NCBI RefSeq assembly: GCF_905220995.1 | Contig: NZ_CAJNBJ010000018.1 | Span: 186,001 to 250,000, forward strand | Length of the DNA: 64,000 bases | Origin: Nitrospira defluvii | GTDB lineage: Bacteria; Nitrospirota; Nitrospiria; Nitrospirales; Nitrospiraceae | Reading direction: 5' to 3' | Shown: positions 1-10,431 of the stretch, one piece after another | Layout of the letters: every line of letters starts with the position of its first letter | Numbering within the stretch: position 1 is the first letter of the stretch | Notes under the pieces: model-generated | The model's database searches: none | Seen by the model: the letters and a program-made list of their open reading frames with translations, nothing else | What the model was told of the DNA's origin: nothing | Program-made: the position numbers and the translations under genes

Positions 1-103
1 CGACAGGCATGAAGTGATTGCGGCCGGCACAGTACCATCAACGCCTGCATGGATCAGGCAGTCTGTTATGATGACCGGCACTGTCCGAATCAGGGAGGGC
101 CGC

Positions 104-298
104 ATGGACTATCCGATCGTCATCGAACCAGATCCCGAGGCAGGAGGATATGTCGTGTCCTGTTCAACCTTAAAAGGATGTGTCTCACAAGGCGAGACCG
201 AAGCGGAGGCCTTGGAGAATATCAAGGATGCGATCAGCACCTACCTCGCAAGCATCGAAGATCTAACACTCCTCAAGAAATTGAGATCCCCTCTGTAG
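104..298 (+). CDS. HicB-family antitoxin-like protein
   Basis: The 64-residue product matches the HicB/UPF0150 partial RNase H fold: an N-terminal strand around YPIVIEPDPEAGGYVVSC, then the GCVSQGETEAEALENIKDA helix typical of the family. The ATG at 104 is chosen because a GGAGGG ribosome binding site lies just upstream; an in-frame ATG at 14 would add residues unlike the family. HicB proteins normally neutralise the HicA mRNA interferase. No HicA-like frame is visible downstream before the CRISPR array. The protein stops soon after the HicB fold and has no obvious C-terminal DNA-binding domain. It is either an orphan or its partner lies left of the window. Confidence 0.75.
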   Translation: MDYPIVIEPDPEAGGYVVSCSTLKGCVSQGETEAEALENIKDAISTYLASIEDLTLLKKLRSPL

Positions 299-506
299 AA
301 GCCCCTCGCTGGCCTTCGGCCGGTTTGGTTGACACCAACCTACGCTGGTCCGGCCGCCTTTAGAACTCCTTGGGTGCAGCATAAGACCATGTGCACGCTA
401 CTTATCACTAGCGAGGCTGGATGCGACCTCGCTAAGCCATTCCGGAGTAAGCGTTTCGCCTCCCAAAATCCGAGAATGCGGTTCTAAGATCATCAGCCAA
501 TGTCTC
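299..506. other. Array-distal flank with a hairpin
   Basis: No convincing gene lies between the HicB gene and the first repeat. At 409-434 a perfect 8-bp stem (TAGCGAGG / CCTCGCTA) encloses a 10-nt loop. It sits about 75 bp beyond the leader-distal repeat, so it could mark the 3' end of the precursor crRNA, but no T-run follows it on the minus strand and a terminator call is not justified. Confidence 0.4.
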
Positions 507-3500
507 CGGATCATCCCCACTCGCGCGGGGAACACATCGCCTCAGCCTCAGTAATCGGCTCGTTGAGCGGTTCATCCCCACTCGCGCGGGGAACACGTGA
601 TCCACTCAGGCGAAACGATTTGCAGGTCCGGTTCATCCCCACTCGCGCGGGGAACACGCGATCGCGACGACTGGCGCGAACACGGTCAACGGTTCATCCC
701 CACTCGCGCGGGGAACACAAGGGCAATATTCTCGGGAATCGCAATATCACCGGTTCATCCCCACTCGCGCGGGGAACACGCCATGAATCCCAAGCACCGC
801 CAGATCGTCGACGGTTCATCCCCACTCGCGCGGGGAACACGGGGATCTAGTCGGCGTGACACATGACGTCACCGGTTCATCCCCACTCGCGCGGGGAACA
901 CGGCATACAGTTCATTGATAATGTATGACGAATCGGTTCATCCCCACTCGCGCGGGGAACACTCCAACCGCTCGCGCTGCAGGTCGAGCTGCTCCGGTTC
1001 ATCCCCACTCGCGCGGGGAACACGGCAAGACCTGGCTTGAACTCGCGCATCGCCTCGGTTCATCCCCACTCGCGCGGGGAACACTTCTGTAGACGTTCTT
1101 TACACTCCGAGGTATACGGTTCATCCCCACTCGCGCGGGGAACACATGAAATGGAACGTCTACAGCGGCCCACCCCTCGGTTCATCCCCACTCGCGCGGG
1201 GAACACATCACCGAGATGGTGACGGCGCCGCTGATCGGCGGTTCATCCCCACTCGCGCGGGGAACACGCTCTCCCGTCTCGGGGTCCTGTGCCCATGAGT
1301 CGGTTCATCCCCACTCGCGCGGGGAACACCGCTCCGGCGCTGTCGCATGGGGCGGTCGGGACGGTTCATCCCCACTCGCGCGGGGAACACTCGACCAGGC
1401 TATCACACAGCTGCGGGGGGATCGGTTCATCCCCACTCGCGCGGGGAACACGCACCCATGACGATAGGCAAGAAAGAATGGCGACGGTTCATCCCCACTC
1501 GCGCGGGGAACACACCTTCACCATCGCATCGGTTCGGGTGACCTCCGGTTCATCCCCACTCGCGCGGGGAACACGCCTTCAATCCTGACCTCACCGTGTA
1601 TGTACCTGGTTCATCCCCACTCGCGCGGGGAACACTTGAACACGGCGGCATGGCCGACGATTTGCGGCGGTTCATCCCCACTCGCGCGGGGAACACGCTG
1701 TGCCTCGGTTACGATTTCAGGTTGATGACGGTTCATCCCCACTCGCGCGGGGAACACGAGCGTGGCGTCATCGAGCCCGAGCAGTACCTCGGTTCATCCC
1801 CACTCGCGCGGGGAACACTGGTCGAGCAGGCACATCAGCTGGCGATTCTCCGGTTCATCCCCACTCGCGCGGGGAACACGCAACACGCCGGACGGTCCCA
1901 TAATCCCGCTGGCGGTTCATCCCCACTCGCGCGGGGAACACGCGTCGCGCGGTCGGCGTATCAAGGCGGTGCGCGGTTCATCCCCACTCGCGCGGGGAAC
2001 ACGGGTGGCGTGGGTCGATCATAAGCCCACAGCCCGGTTCATCCCCACTCGCGCGGGGAACACTTTCCACCGGATCGTGATTCCAGAGGAGGTCCACGGT
2101 TCATCCCCACTCGCGCGGGGAACACCGAGCCAGAAGAGGGCCAGAAGCGCGTTGCAGCGGTTCATCCCCACTCGCGCGGGGAACACGCGCTGGCCGGTGC
2201 GGATGCCCTGATAGTTGTCGGTTCATCCCCACTCGCGCGGGGAACACCCAGGGTGGGCGGCTAGGTAGTTGTAGGCCGCCGGTTCATCCCCACTCGCGCG
2301 GGGAACACATCATATTTCAGCTGATCGATCAACTCACCAACGGTTCATCCCCACTCGCGCGGGGAACACATCGGCGAGCGCCGTGCGGTGGTCGTCGTGC
2401 GCGGTTCATCCCCACTCGCGCGGGGAACACGTGGACACGACTAACGGGAAAGCGGAGAACAACGGTTCATCCCCACTCGCGCGGGGAACACTTGTTCTTG
2501 ACCTTCCAGTCAATGAAGGTGGGCGGTTCATCCCCACTCGCGCGGGGAACACTACTCACAGGAAGCCATTGAACTAGAACATGACGGTTCATCCCCACTC
2601 GCGCGGGGAACACTCTACCTCAAAGCCTGTGGGGAGCAGGTCGGTCGGTTCATCCCCACTCGCGCGGGGAACACGCATGAGTGAGGCGCCATGGAAAATG
2701 AAGCCGCGGTTCATCCCCACTCGCGCGGGGAACACGTTGGCTGGCCGCTTCTCGAACTGATCCATCGCGGTTCATCCCCACTCGCGCGGGGAACACGGAT
2801 AAATCGATCTCCGACTCGCTCATCAAGGACGGTTCATCCCCACTCGCGCGGGGAACACCGGATCGCGCCATCACTACCCCAGCCAACCGCCGGTTCATCC
2901 CCACTCGCGCGGGGAACACGGTGGGTTGATTAAAACCGAAGTGACCGTGGCCGGTTCATCCCCACTCGCGCGGGGAACACGCGGCCATTTTTAATACGTA
3001 CCGTGCGCCAACCGGTTCATCCCCACTCGCGCGGGGAACACGCGGGCTATTCCGCTGAAGCGATGGGGGAAATCGGTTCATCCCCACTCGCGCGGGGAAC
3101 ACTGTTTCACAAGCGTTGGCTCCAGGCTGCGATCCGGTTCATCCCCACTCGCGCGGGGAACACGTTGGCTACGAGCGTGCTGGTCACCATGGGGTCGGTT
3201 CATCCCCACTCGCGCGGGGAACACCCTAAACCAAACACCGATTGATCATCCGCATACGGTTCATCCCCACTCGCGCGGGGAACACGTGCTCCACGTAAAA
3301 CGCAGCAACATGAGGGGCGGTTCATCCCCACTCGCGCGGGGAACACTAGATAAACGCCCCATCTTTGGCAAGGAAGGGCGGTTCATCCCCACTCGCGCGG
3401 GGAACACGTATCCCCCCAAAACACCTCAAAATCGTGAGACGGTTCATCCCCACTCGCGCGGGGAACACTCAGTAATCGCTCTAACAACATAGGGTCTCTC

Positions 3501-4568
3501 CGGTTCATCCCCACTCGCGCGGGGAACACGATGGCGCCGGAGTGCCCACTGCCATACGTGCCGGTTCATCCCCACTCGCGCGGGGAACACTCCATCACCC
3601 GGCGTGCCGAGTTCGAAGCCACCGGTTCATCCCCACTCGCGCGGGGAACACGACATTATGTTGAGGATTGTGGACGACCAGGACGGTTCATCCCCACTCG
3701 CGCGGGGAACACCGCGTCACCATTGCCAGCGACTCAACCGGTATCGGTTCATCCCCACTCGCGCGGGGAACACTTGACGGAAGATGGACGAGAAGTAGTC
3801 GATGGCGGTTCATCCCCACTCGCGCGGGGAACACGCCGGATGGCAGCATGGCGCCGGAGTGGATGCCCGGTTCATCCCCACTCGCGCGGGGAACACGATA
3901 ACGGCTCACGTGGCAGTTCCACGGCGGTCGGTTCATCCCCACTCGCGCGGGGAACACTCTGCGTGGCCTAACATTCCGGGGGCCTGCAACGGTTCATCCC
4001 CACTCGCGCGGGGAACACGTCTGCTTCATCGTGGGATTCTTTTCTGGCGGCGGTTCATCCCCACTCGCGCGGGGAACACCTCGGCGACATGCTTTGCTTC
4101 CCGGCTGGCACCGGTTCATCCCCACTCGCGCGGGGAACACAGTCGGACGCACTCAGGAAAGAAAACAAACGGCGGTTCATCCCCACTCGCGCGGGGAACA
4201 CGTTGTGATAGATGCCGAGATGCGTGGTGGTATCGGTTCATCCCCACTCGCGCGGGGAACACGGCGTTGCCTTCATCATTGATCCGGTAAATGCCGGTTC
4301 ATCCCCACTCGCGCGGGGAACACATATAGCCAGATTGCCACCGGATCGCCTCATGCGGTTCATCCCCACTCGCGCGGGGAACACGGCGGCGTATATGAAA
4401 AGGTATAGGTCAAGGCCGGTTCATCCCCACTCGCGCGGGGAACACCAGTAGGGAAATCTCCCCACGAAGATCCAGCCCCGGTTCATCCCCACTCGCGCGG
4501 GGAACACTGTGATTTTGAAATCCAGATCCGTATCATCATCGGTTCATCCCCACTCGCGCGGGGAACAC
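507..4568 (-). CRISPR. Type I-E CRISPR array, 67 repeats and 66 spacers
   Basis: A 29-nt repeat recurs every 61 bp. On the plus strand each copy reads CGGTTCATCC, then CCACTCGCGC, then GGGGAACAC. Reading repeat starts through the array and the spacing arithmetic give 67 repeats and 66 spacers, most 32 nt and seven 33 nt. On the minus strand the repeat begins GTGTTCCCCGCGCG and ends GAACCG, the same layout as the E. coli I-E repeat, and the leader and cas2 lie on the right. Transcription is therefore leftwards, newest spacers are near 4540, and the oldest are near 507. The oldest repeat (507-535) has one substitution (T to A at 510), as expected for a leader-distal copy. The repeat at 1607-1635 differs only in its PAM-derived end base. 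All others look identical. The stem of the repeat is the Cas6e processing hairpin. Confidence 0.99.
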
Positions 4569-4646
4569 ACTTCCTACAAAATATTGATGCACCAGGACAA
4601 TTTCACGTCCCTAAAATCTACCGACCACATTCACAACCTGGAGATC
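4569..4646 (-). promoter_or_regulatory. CRISPR leader
   Basis: This 78-bp, relatively AT-rich stretch separates the cas2 stop codon from the leader-proximal repeat. Its position between cas2 and the first repeat, in the direction of transcription, makes it the leader where new spacers are inserted. I cannot pick a convincing -35/-10 pair inside it. Given its short length, the array promoter may reach into the 3' end of cas2, or the array may be read from the cas operon. Confidence 0.7.
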
Positions 4647-5862
<1,216 letters not shown>

Positions 5863-5886
5863 GCGACGGCTCCAATCCCATTTTCC

Positions 5887-6561
5887 TCATGCTATCGGCG
5901 CCACCGATAGAAGCCCAAGTCCCAATGCTTTGCCATGCCCGATACCCGTATGCAGCACCTTCACAAATGCGTCCGGATCGATCACCGTCAGCAAGCCGTC
6001 GTACAACACCGAAAAAATCCGAATCCTATTTCCATGATGTTGCATACCGCTTAGCATCCGCTCTTGCGAGACTGCCACATCGAGGCGCGGCTCTTGCTGT
6101 TCTGATCCAACAAACGAGGGAAGCTGAGGAAGCACAAATCCGTGTGCCTGCCCTTTTCGCTGAATCCACTGCTCCTGTTCGACGAGTTGGAGCAAGCCTA
6201 GCCGCTTCCCATTGCGACTCACACAGGGGTTGGCTCTGAGCCGAAACCGATACCGCTGGCCAGGTCTGAGCGCATCAAGCTTCAATCGGTTCTGCAGATC
6301 AATAGGAGCATCCGCCTGTGCAAGCCATCCCCTCACGCCAATGCCATCCCAGTCTGGGGCCGTGCGGCTTTGCACAAGCAACCGTGGATACCCGTCCGAC
6401 CCAACTTCCGGCTCAAGTCGCCACAACACTTCGCCTTCAGGACATTTGTGCTCTGGCCGGCTAAACGCGCGGCAGAGCGTGGAATGCAGTTGATACGGAT
6501 CGGCCAAGTCGCGGCGGGCTTCACGGCAACGTGGGTCTAGATAGATTCTATGGAGAAACAT
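5887..6561 (-). CDS. cas6e: crRNA-processing endonuclease Cas6e (CasE)
   Basis: The 224-residue protein is the Cascade subunit that cuts the precursor crRNA at the base of each repeat hairpin and stays bound to it. The product starts MFLHRIYLDPR. The His-containing motif YQLHSTLCRAF near residue 24 corresponds to the catalytic His region, and the C-terminal glycine-rich loop GIGHGKALGLGLLSV is the family signature. The ATG at 6561 was preferred over one 30 bp upstream because family members begin with this M-x-L-x-R-I strand. It overlaps cas5 by 25 bp. Confidence 0.96.
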   Translation of the reverse strand: MFLHRIYLDPRCREARRDLADPYQLHSTLCRAFSRPEHKCPEGEVLWRLEPEVGSDGYPRLLVQSRTAPDWDGIGVRGWLAQADAPIDLQNRLKLDALRPGQRYRFRLRANPCVSRNGKRLGLLQLVEQEQWIQRKGQAHGFVLPQLPSFVGSEQQEPRLDVAVSQERMLSGMQHHGNRIRIFSVLYDGLLTVIDPDAFVKVLHTGIGHGKALGLGLLSVAPIA

Positions 6562-7229
6562 GGGCCACCCCCCTGAGGAAAGGGAATCCACTCCGAGCGG
6601 ACAAACCGCGCGCCAAAGCGCCGCTCGGCAAACGAGGACAATGGTTGATCCATTCGAAGCACGCCCGAACCATCCTCTGACTCCAGAGACATCAGAAGCT
6701 GCTCAGGTAGCGCTTCCCATTTCCGGCGTGTGGCAATCCAGGGATACCGAGCCAATGCTTCGCGCAACGGCATATCCTGCATTGCGTCCGCCATCCAAAT
6801 AGCTTCGGATGGCACATAGGATTTCCGGCCAAGAGCCAGAGGCCAGACAGGATTACGCAGCGCAGCATGGAGGCTTCCCAGCAACGCAACGTTCTCAGCT
6901 CCCACTCCGACTAAAAAAGCTGCGTCCGCCAGATAGTCTCGTGTCGTTACAGCCGTTTCATGAATCTTAGACCTGTCAGCTGAAATGATGTGCTGGGCAG
7001 TCTGGTAATCCCGCTTTGGCATGCCCGGCCTATCATGGCGAACACCCAAGGTCAAATGCGTGAGAGGCTCCAGATCAATCCAATTCTCACGATCGATCCC
7101 CAATGCAGCGGCCAGTAGACCAACGACACCGGACTTGCTGGGCTCCTTCCCCGTATCGCGTTGGTCAAAACGACTGGTTGTACCCCATGACTGCATGGGA
7201 CCGACAAGCCGTAGCAACAGAGTGGGCAT
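6537..7229 (-). CDS. cas5: Cascade subunit Cas5e (CasD)
   Basis: The 230-residue protein caps the 5' handle of the crRNA in the type I-E Cascade complex. It shows the RAMP beginning MPTLLLRLVGPMQSWG, the RDTGKEPSKSGVVGLLAAALG segment, and the strongly conserved KRDYQTAQHI and LGRKSYVPS motifs typical of CasD. The start lies 3 bp after the cas7 stop, consistent with coupled translation. Nothing unusual is seen. Confidence 0.96.
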   Translation of the reverse strand: MPTLLLRLVGPMQSWGTTSRFDQRDTGKEPSKSGVVGLLAAALGIDRENWIDLEPLTHLTLGVRHDRPGMPKRDYQTAQHIISADRSKIHETAVTTRDYLADAAFLVGVGAENVALLGSLHAALRNPVWPLALGRKSYVPSEAIWMADAMQDMPLREALARYPWIATRRKWEALPEQLLMSLESEDGSGVLRMDQPLSSFAERRFGARFVRSEWIPFPQGGGPCFSIESI

Positions 7230-7232
7230 GAG

Positions 7233-8393
7233 TTACTCCTTCACGGCAGCGAGACTTTTCTCCAGTAATTCCTTCAAGCTGTTCACCGAGATCCCAAAGC
7301 CATCGAGTTTGGTCTCCGTGAGATTCAACACGAAGGTTTGTCCTGCGTTTCCATAGGCTGCGCGTAGCTTCTTTGCTTTGTCGACCAGCTTCTCTGCGGA
7401 CACCTGGGTAAGCGATTCCTCCTTGCGGACGCGAAGAGCCGTTTCAAAGGCGTTAGCAAGGTTTGACGGCGCAGTATTACGACGAACGGACACCGCCACG
7501 AATTCTGGTTGGTTGTGTGCCGCAAAGGTATTCTGTTTGCCGGTCGGTTCGGCAACAACGAAGCCTTCCAGAAATGCCCTCAACCCTTTCTCCGCAAGGT
7601 CGGTATCCTCCTGAAGATTCTTCACCAGCCCGTCCCAATCTACTACGGCATACCGATAGAAACAGGCTGAATTGAACTCCACCGTGCCCATCATATCTGC
7701 GCCAGCCGTGTCTTCAGGCTTCAAATCGTCCACAGCCGTATAGAAGTCGAACTCCCGCTCAACTGCATGGGTCGAAATCGCATGGGCCACCTGGCAAGCC
7801 GCGTGCTGATTCTTCTCCGGCATGTCGGCAAGCATGCGCCCGAAAAGGGCGACATCGACGGCCTTGCCGCCGTTAAATACTTTGTCGAGCGCCTTTTTCA
7901 GTTCAGGATCAGCGCCTTGAGCAGCCTGCTTCTTAGCTTTTCCGGCCTTCTTTCCCGCTACAGGAGAGGCATTGTTTGGGCTAATGGACTGCCATTTCTC
8001 ATGGATGATATCGGCAACGCTGGCGATTTCTCGCTCTCCTAAAAACACTAGATACTCGCTTTTCCCATCCTCCTTAATGGAAAGCTCCACTGCGGCAAGG
8101 GCCTGACGCGTTTTCTCGTCAGCCTCAGCTTCACTGTGCCCTTTCGCGACAAGATATTCGGTTATTCGCTCAAGGATACGTTTAGTACGACGAGCCAAAT
8201 CATCTGAGGCCAGCCCCCCATTCTCCACCAATCCCTTGAAGTGTTGGCGCACCGCCCGCTTGAGACACTGGCTGGAGACGCGCGCACGGCGACTACCACC
8301 AAACCAGGCGTCTTTGGGAGCGCCGGTATCGTCGCGGTTGAGATTCGATGGGGCAAAGTTTTGCAAGGCGTGAATTTCGATCAAGGTCTTCAT
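7233..8393 (-). CDS. cas7: Cascade backbone subunit Cas7e (CasC/Cse4)
   Basis: Six copies of this 386-residue RAMP protein form the Cascade backbone along the crRNA spacer. The N-terminus MKTLIEIHALQNFAPSNLNR and the following DDTGAPKDAWFGGSRRARVSSQ are diagnostic of Cse4. The ATG at 8393 overlaps the cse2 stop as ATGA, which fixes the start; a longer frame reaching 8507 only runs into cse2. A Lys/Ala-rich insert near residues 145-160 (KKAGKAKKQAAQG) may be a disordered loop in the thumb region. The C-terminus ends with FGISVNSLKELLEK. Confidence 0.97.
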   Translation of the reverse strand: MKTLIEIHALQNFAPSNLNRDDTGAPKDAWFGGSRRARVSSQCLKRAVRQHFKGLVENGGLASDDLARRTKRILERITEYLVAKGHSEAEADEKTRQALAAVELSIKEDGKSEYLVFLGEREIASVADIIHEKWQSISPNNASPVAGKKAGKAKKQAAQGADPELKKALDKVFNGGKAVDVALFGRMLADMPEKNQHAACQVAHAISTHAVEREFDFYTAVDDLKPEDTAGADMMGTVEFNSACFYRYAVVDWDGLVKNLQEDTDLAEKGLRAFLEGFVVAEPTGKQNTFAAHNQPEFVAVSVRRNTAPSNLANAFETALRVRKEESLTQVSAEKLVDKAKKLRAAYGNAGQTFVLNLTETKLDGFGISVNSLKELLEKSLAAVKE

Positions 8394-8914
8394 GCTGGCT
8401 GCTCCTCCTCGGTAACGGATTCTGCTTCTGTTTCTGTGTCGTCTTGCAGATTTCTGTAGAAATCTCGAGCCCAGCCGTTCTGGGTTCGTTTTTGACCATC
8501 GTTCCAATAAACAAGACCTGTCAGCAGCGCCTCAAAATCGATGGAGTAATCTTTGAGTAGCGTAATTACCTGTCGAAGACGGTGGGGCAACTCATCACTG
8601 CTCGAATCGAGCAATGTGATGAACCGGCGCTCTGTGCTGGTGGAATCACTTGCCGCTTGGTGAGCGGCACAGGCCTTTCCAATAGTCGTCGGAACTTCTG
8701 CATGTCCTTCCCGCCAATGTGCAGCCCAAAGGCCGGCAACCAAATAGTGCATCTCCCGCTTCCATTCATCGCTCTCATTCCGCACAAAGGGTTCGACATA
8801 GGGATACGCGGGTGGAAACGCTCCCGGATCAAACGCAAGGCTACGCCGTAATACGGCTCTCACCTTGGTATCTTTCTGATTGAGGCCTTCCAGCCATTCA
8901 ATAAATCTCCTCAT
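8390..8914 (-). CDS. cse2: Cascade small subunit Cse2 (CasB)
   Basis: The 174-residue, mostly helical protein is the small subunit, present as a dimer that stabilises the R-loop. Family features are the N-terminal FIEWLEGLNQKDTKVRAVLRRSLAFDPG, the central LVAGLWAAHWREG helix, and the ERRFITLLDSSSDELPHRLRQVITLLK segment. It overlaps cse1 and cas7 by 4 bp at each end. The last 15 residues are acidic and probably disordered. Confidence 0.95.
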   Translation of the reverse strand: MRRFIEWLEGLNQKDTKVRAVLRRSLAFDPGAFPPAYPYVEPFVRNESDEWKREMHYLVAGLWAAHWREGHAEVPTTIGKACAAHQAASDSTSTERRFITLLDSSSDELPHRLRQVITLLKDYSIDFEALLTGLVYWNDGQKRTQNGWARDFYRNLQDDTETEAESVTEEEQPA

Positions 8915-10431
8915 GCTTCCTCCATCGCCGGTGTAAGTTTGAGGATTTCCTCATCGAGTTCTCGTAGCTTGGCTCGTATCGGCCATTCGGCCTTTACCAG
9001 CGCCCGGATAGCCCAGGCATCGCCCATTGAAACCGAATTGCGATGCTGTTCCCATGCCTGTTTAAGGACAGCCCGGACTGAGATGAGCCACTGGCAACGG
9101 ATGTCCCCGGAGTCTCGCTCCCGAGTGTATTCGCGTAGGATCTCGTGAAAATTCGATTCAAGAGTGGACCAGTACCAGGAATTTGCTGTGATCTGCGTTA
9201 CGAATTTCTTGACGTCGTTCTTGTCTGGTTCTCGCTCCCCTCGACCTAGAATATGTCGCGCGTAGGATCGAGAGGCTAACCAGAGAGATCTTTGTGCATC
9301 TTCTGCTTCATGAAGGAGCTGCTTGATTTCCGTTCGGATGAATCGGTCTCCACCTAACGCTTCAGGTAATACAAACCGCTCCATGCGCCAGTACTCGATC
9401 TTTGCCTTGTTGTTCGCCTGGCCGAGAACCATCATGGATCGCGGGAAACGTTTCGGGTTGAGTCGAGTTATCGCAATAGCATGTTCTATAACTAGCGGAC
9501 CTAGATGCGACGAGTCAGGCAGCAACGAATCAAAATCCCGCCATAGACCCCGGTCTCGAAATTGGATTGGCAACTTTCCATTCTTGTCATCAATCCTGTA
9601 AGCCAGCATAGGATCTATCTGGCCCTTAGAAGAATCTCCAACCCCAGAGGCAAAACCAAGCTGATCGACCCTACCCGAATCATTCTTCATCAAGACAATA
9701 GCTCGAGTTCGCCAGGTATACCGGTCGGCAAAACCATTTGCAGGGCGCTTTACTCCATCCTTCAACGTCTTCACTGATTCAGGCTCTCTCTCCCACAAAG
9801 GAAGATCCATAGCGGCAACTTCTCGGTTCTCGGGGATGAGAGAAAACAGAAGGGTATCCTCAAGATCATTTCCGAGCGGTAGAACTATTGCAGCCGTAGC
9901 TGAAGGTGCTGTGCCAGTATGTGAAAGTTCACTTTTTCCACAACTTACAGAAAAAGTTTGGGTGGCCAGAATCCAGCGTGCAGCCGCAGCTTCTGAAATG
10001 GCGCCAGGTGCCCCTACATCCACATGATCGAACAACACCTTGGCATTGTCGGCATTATGCTCGGCCGCAAGCACTGTCCAGGATCTCCATATGTTCGGCT
10101 CAAAGGTTGGAACCTGCCCAAAGGGACGTGTCTCATCAAACAGCCAGAATCGATCCCGCCACTTGGCCAGGTAGGCTGTGACCTTGTCGCTCGGCAAGCC
10201 GCTCTTAAATAAATCTTTAGCTTGGTCGATGTCCGTTGGTCCCTCCAGCGCCCGATACAGCACCGCGAGCAGAAATCGATGCAACGCTGCTACTACCAAC
10301 GGCGACGGGTCTTCGATCGCGGCAATGTCCTTGGCCCGCAGCAGGACATCTTGAATGCCCAGTTCGCCTCGGCTCCCACTAAGGAATCGAACCGGAATCC
10401 ACTTTTCGTCAATGAGGTTGAAGCGGCTCAT
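8911..10431 (-). CDS. cse1: Cascade large subunit Cse1 (Cas8e, CasA)
   Basis: The 506-residue protein recognises the PAM, starts R-loop formation and recruits Cas3. It begins MSRFNLIDEKWIPV, the usual Cse1 opening, and contains the DETRPFGQVP region and the SGKSELSHTGTAPSATAAIVLP segment that matches the conserved Cse1 core. The C-terminal third is a helical bundle. The CxxC zinc cluster seen in some Cse1 proteins is absent. It overlaps cas3 and cse2 by 4 bp each. Confidence 0.96.
   Translation of the reverse strand: MSRFNLIDEKWIPVRFLSGSRGELGIQDVLLRAKDIAAIEDPSPLVVAALHRFLLAVLYRALEGPTDIDQAKDLFKSGLPSDKVTAYLAKWRDRFWLFDETRPFGQVPTFEPNIWRSWTVLAAEHNADNAKVLFDHVDVGAPGAISEAAAARWILATQTFSVSCGKSELSHTGTAPSATAAIVLPLGNDLEDTLLFSLIPENREVAAMDLPLWEREPESVKTLKDGVKRPANGFADRYTWRTRAIVLMKNDSGRVDQLGFASGVGDSSKGQIDPMLAYRIDDKNGKLPIQFRDRGLWRDFDSLLPDSSHLGPLVIEHAIAITRLNPKRFPRSMMVLGQANNKAKIEYWRMERFVLPEALGGDRFIRTEIKQLLHEAEDAQRSLWLASRSYARHILGRGEREPDKNDVKKFVTQITANSWYWSTLESNFHEILREYTRERDSGDIRCQWLISVRAVLKQAWEQHRNSVSMGDAWAIRALVKAEWPIRAKLRELDEEILKLTPAMEEA

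Noticed and set aside
299-360. HicA toxin gene after the HicB gene
   Set aside because: No frame shows the HicA double-stranded RNA-binding-like pattern; the region is hairpin-rich and non-coding.
409-434. Terminator for the array at its distal end
   Set aside because: The stem is good but no T-run follows on the minus strand.
500-4300. Many open frames inside the CRISPR array with repeated HPHSRGEH, SSPLARGT or IPTRAGNT segments
   Set aside because: They are translations of the repeat in three frames, a known annotation artefact, and have no ribosome binding sites.
4569-4646. Defined promoter in the CRISPR leader
   Set aside because: TTGTCC and TATTTT on the minus strand are only 11 bp apart, too close for a normal promoter.
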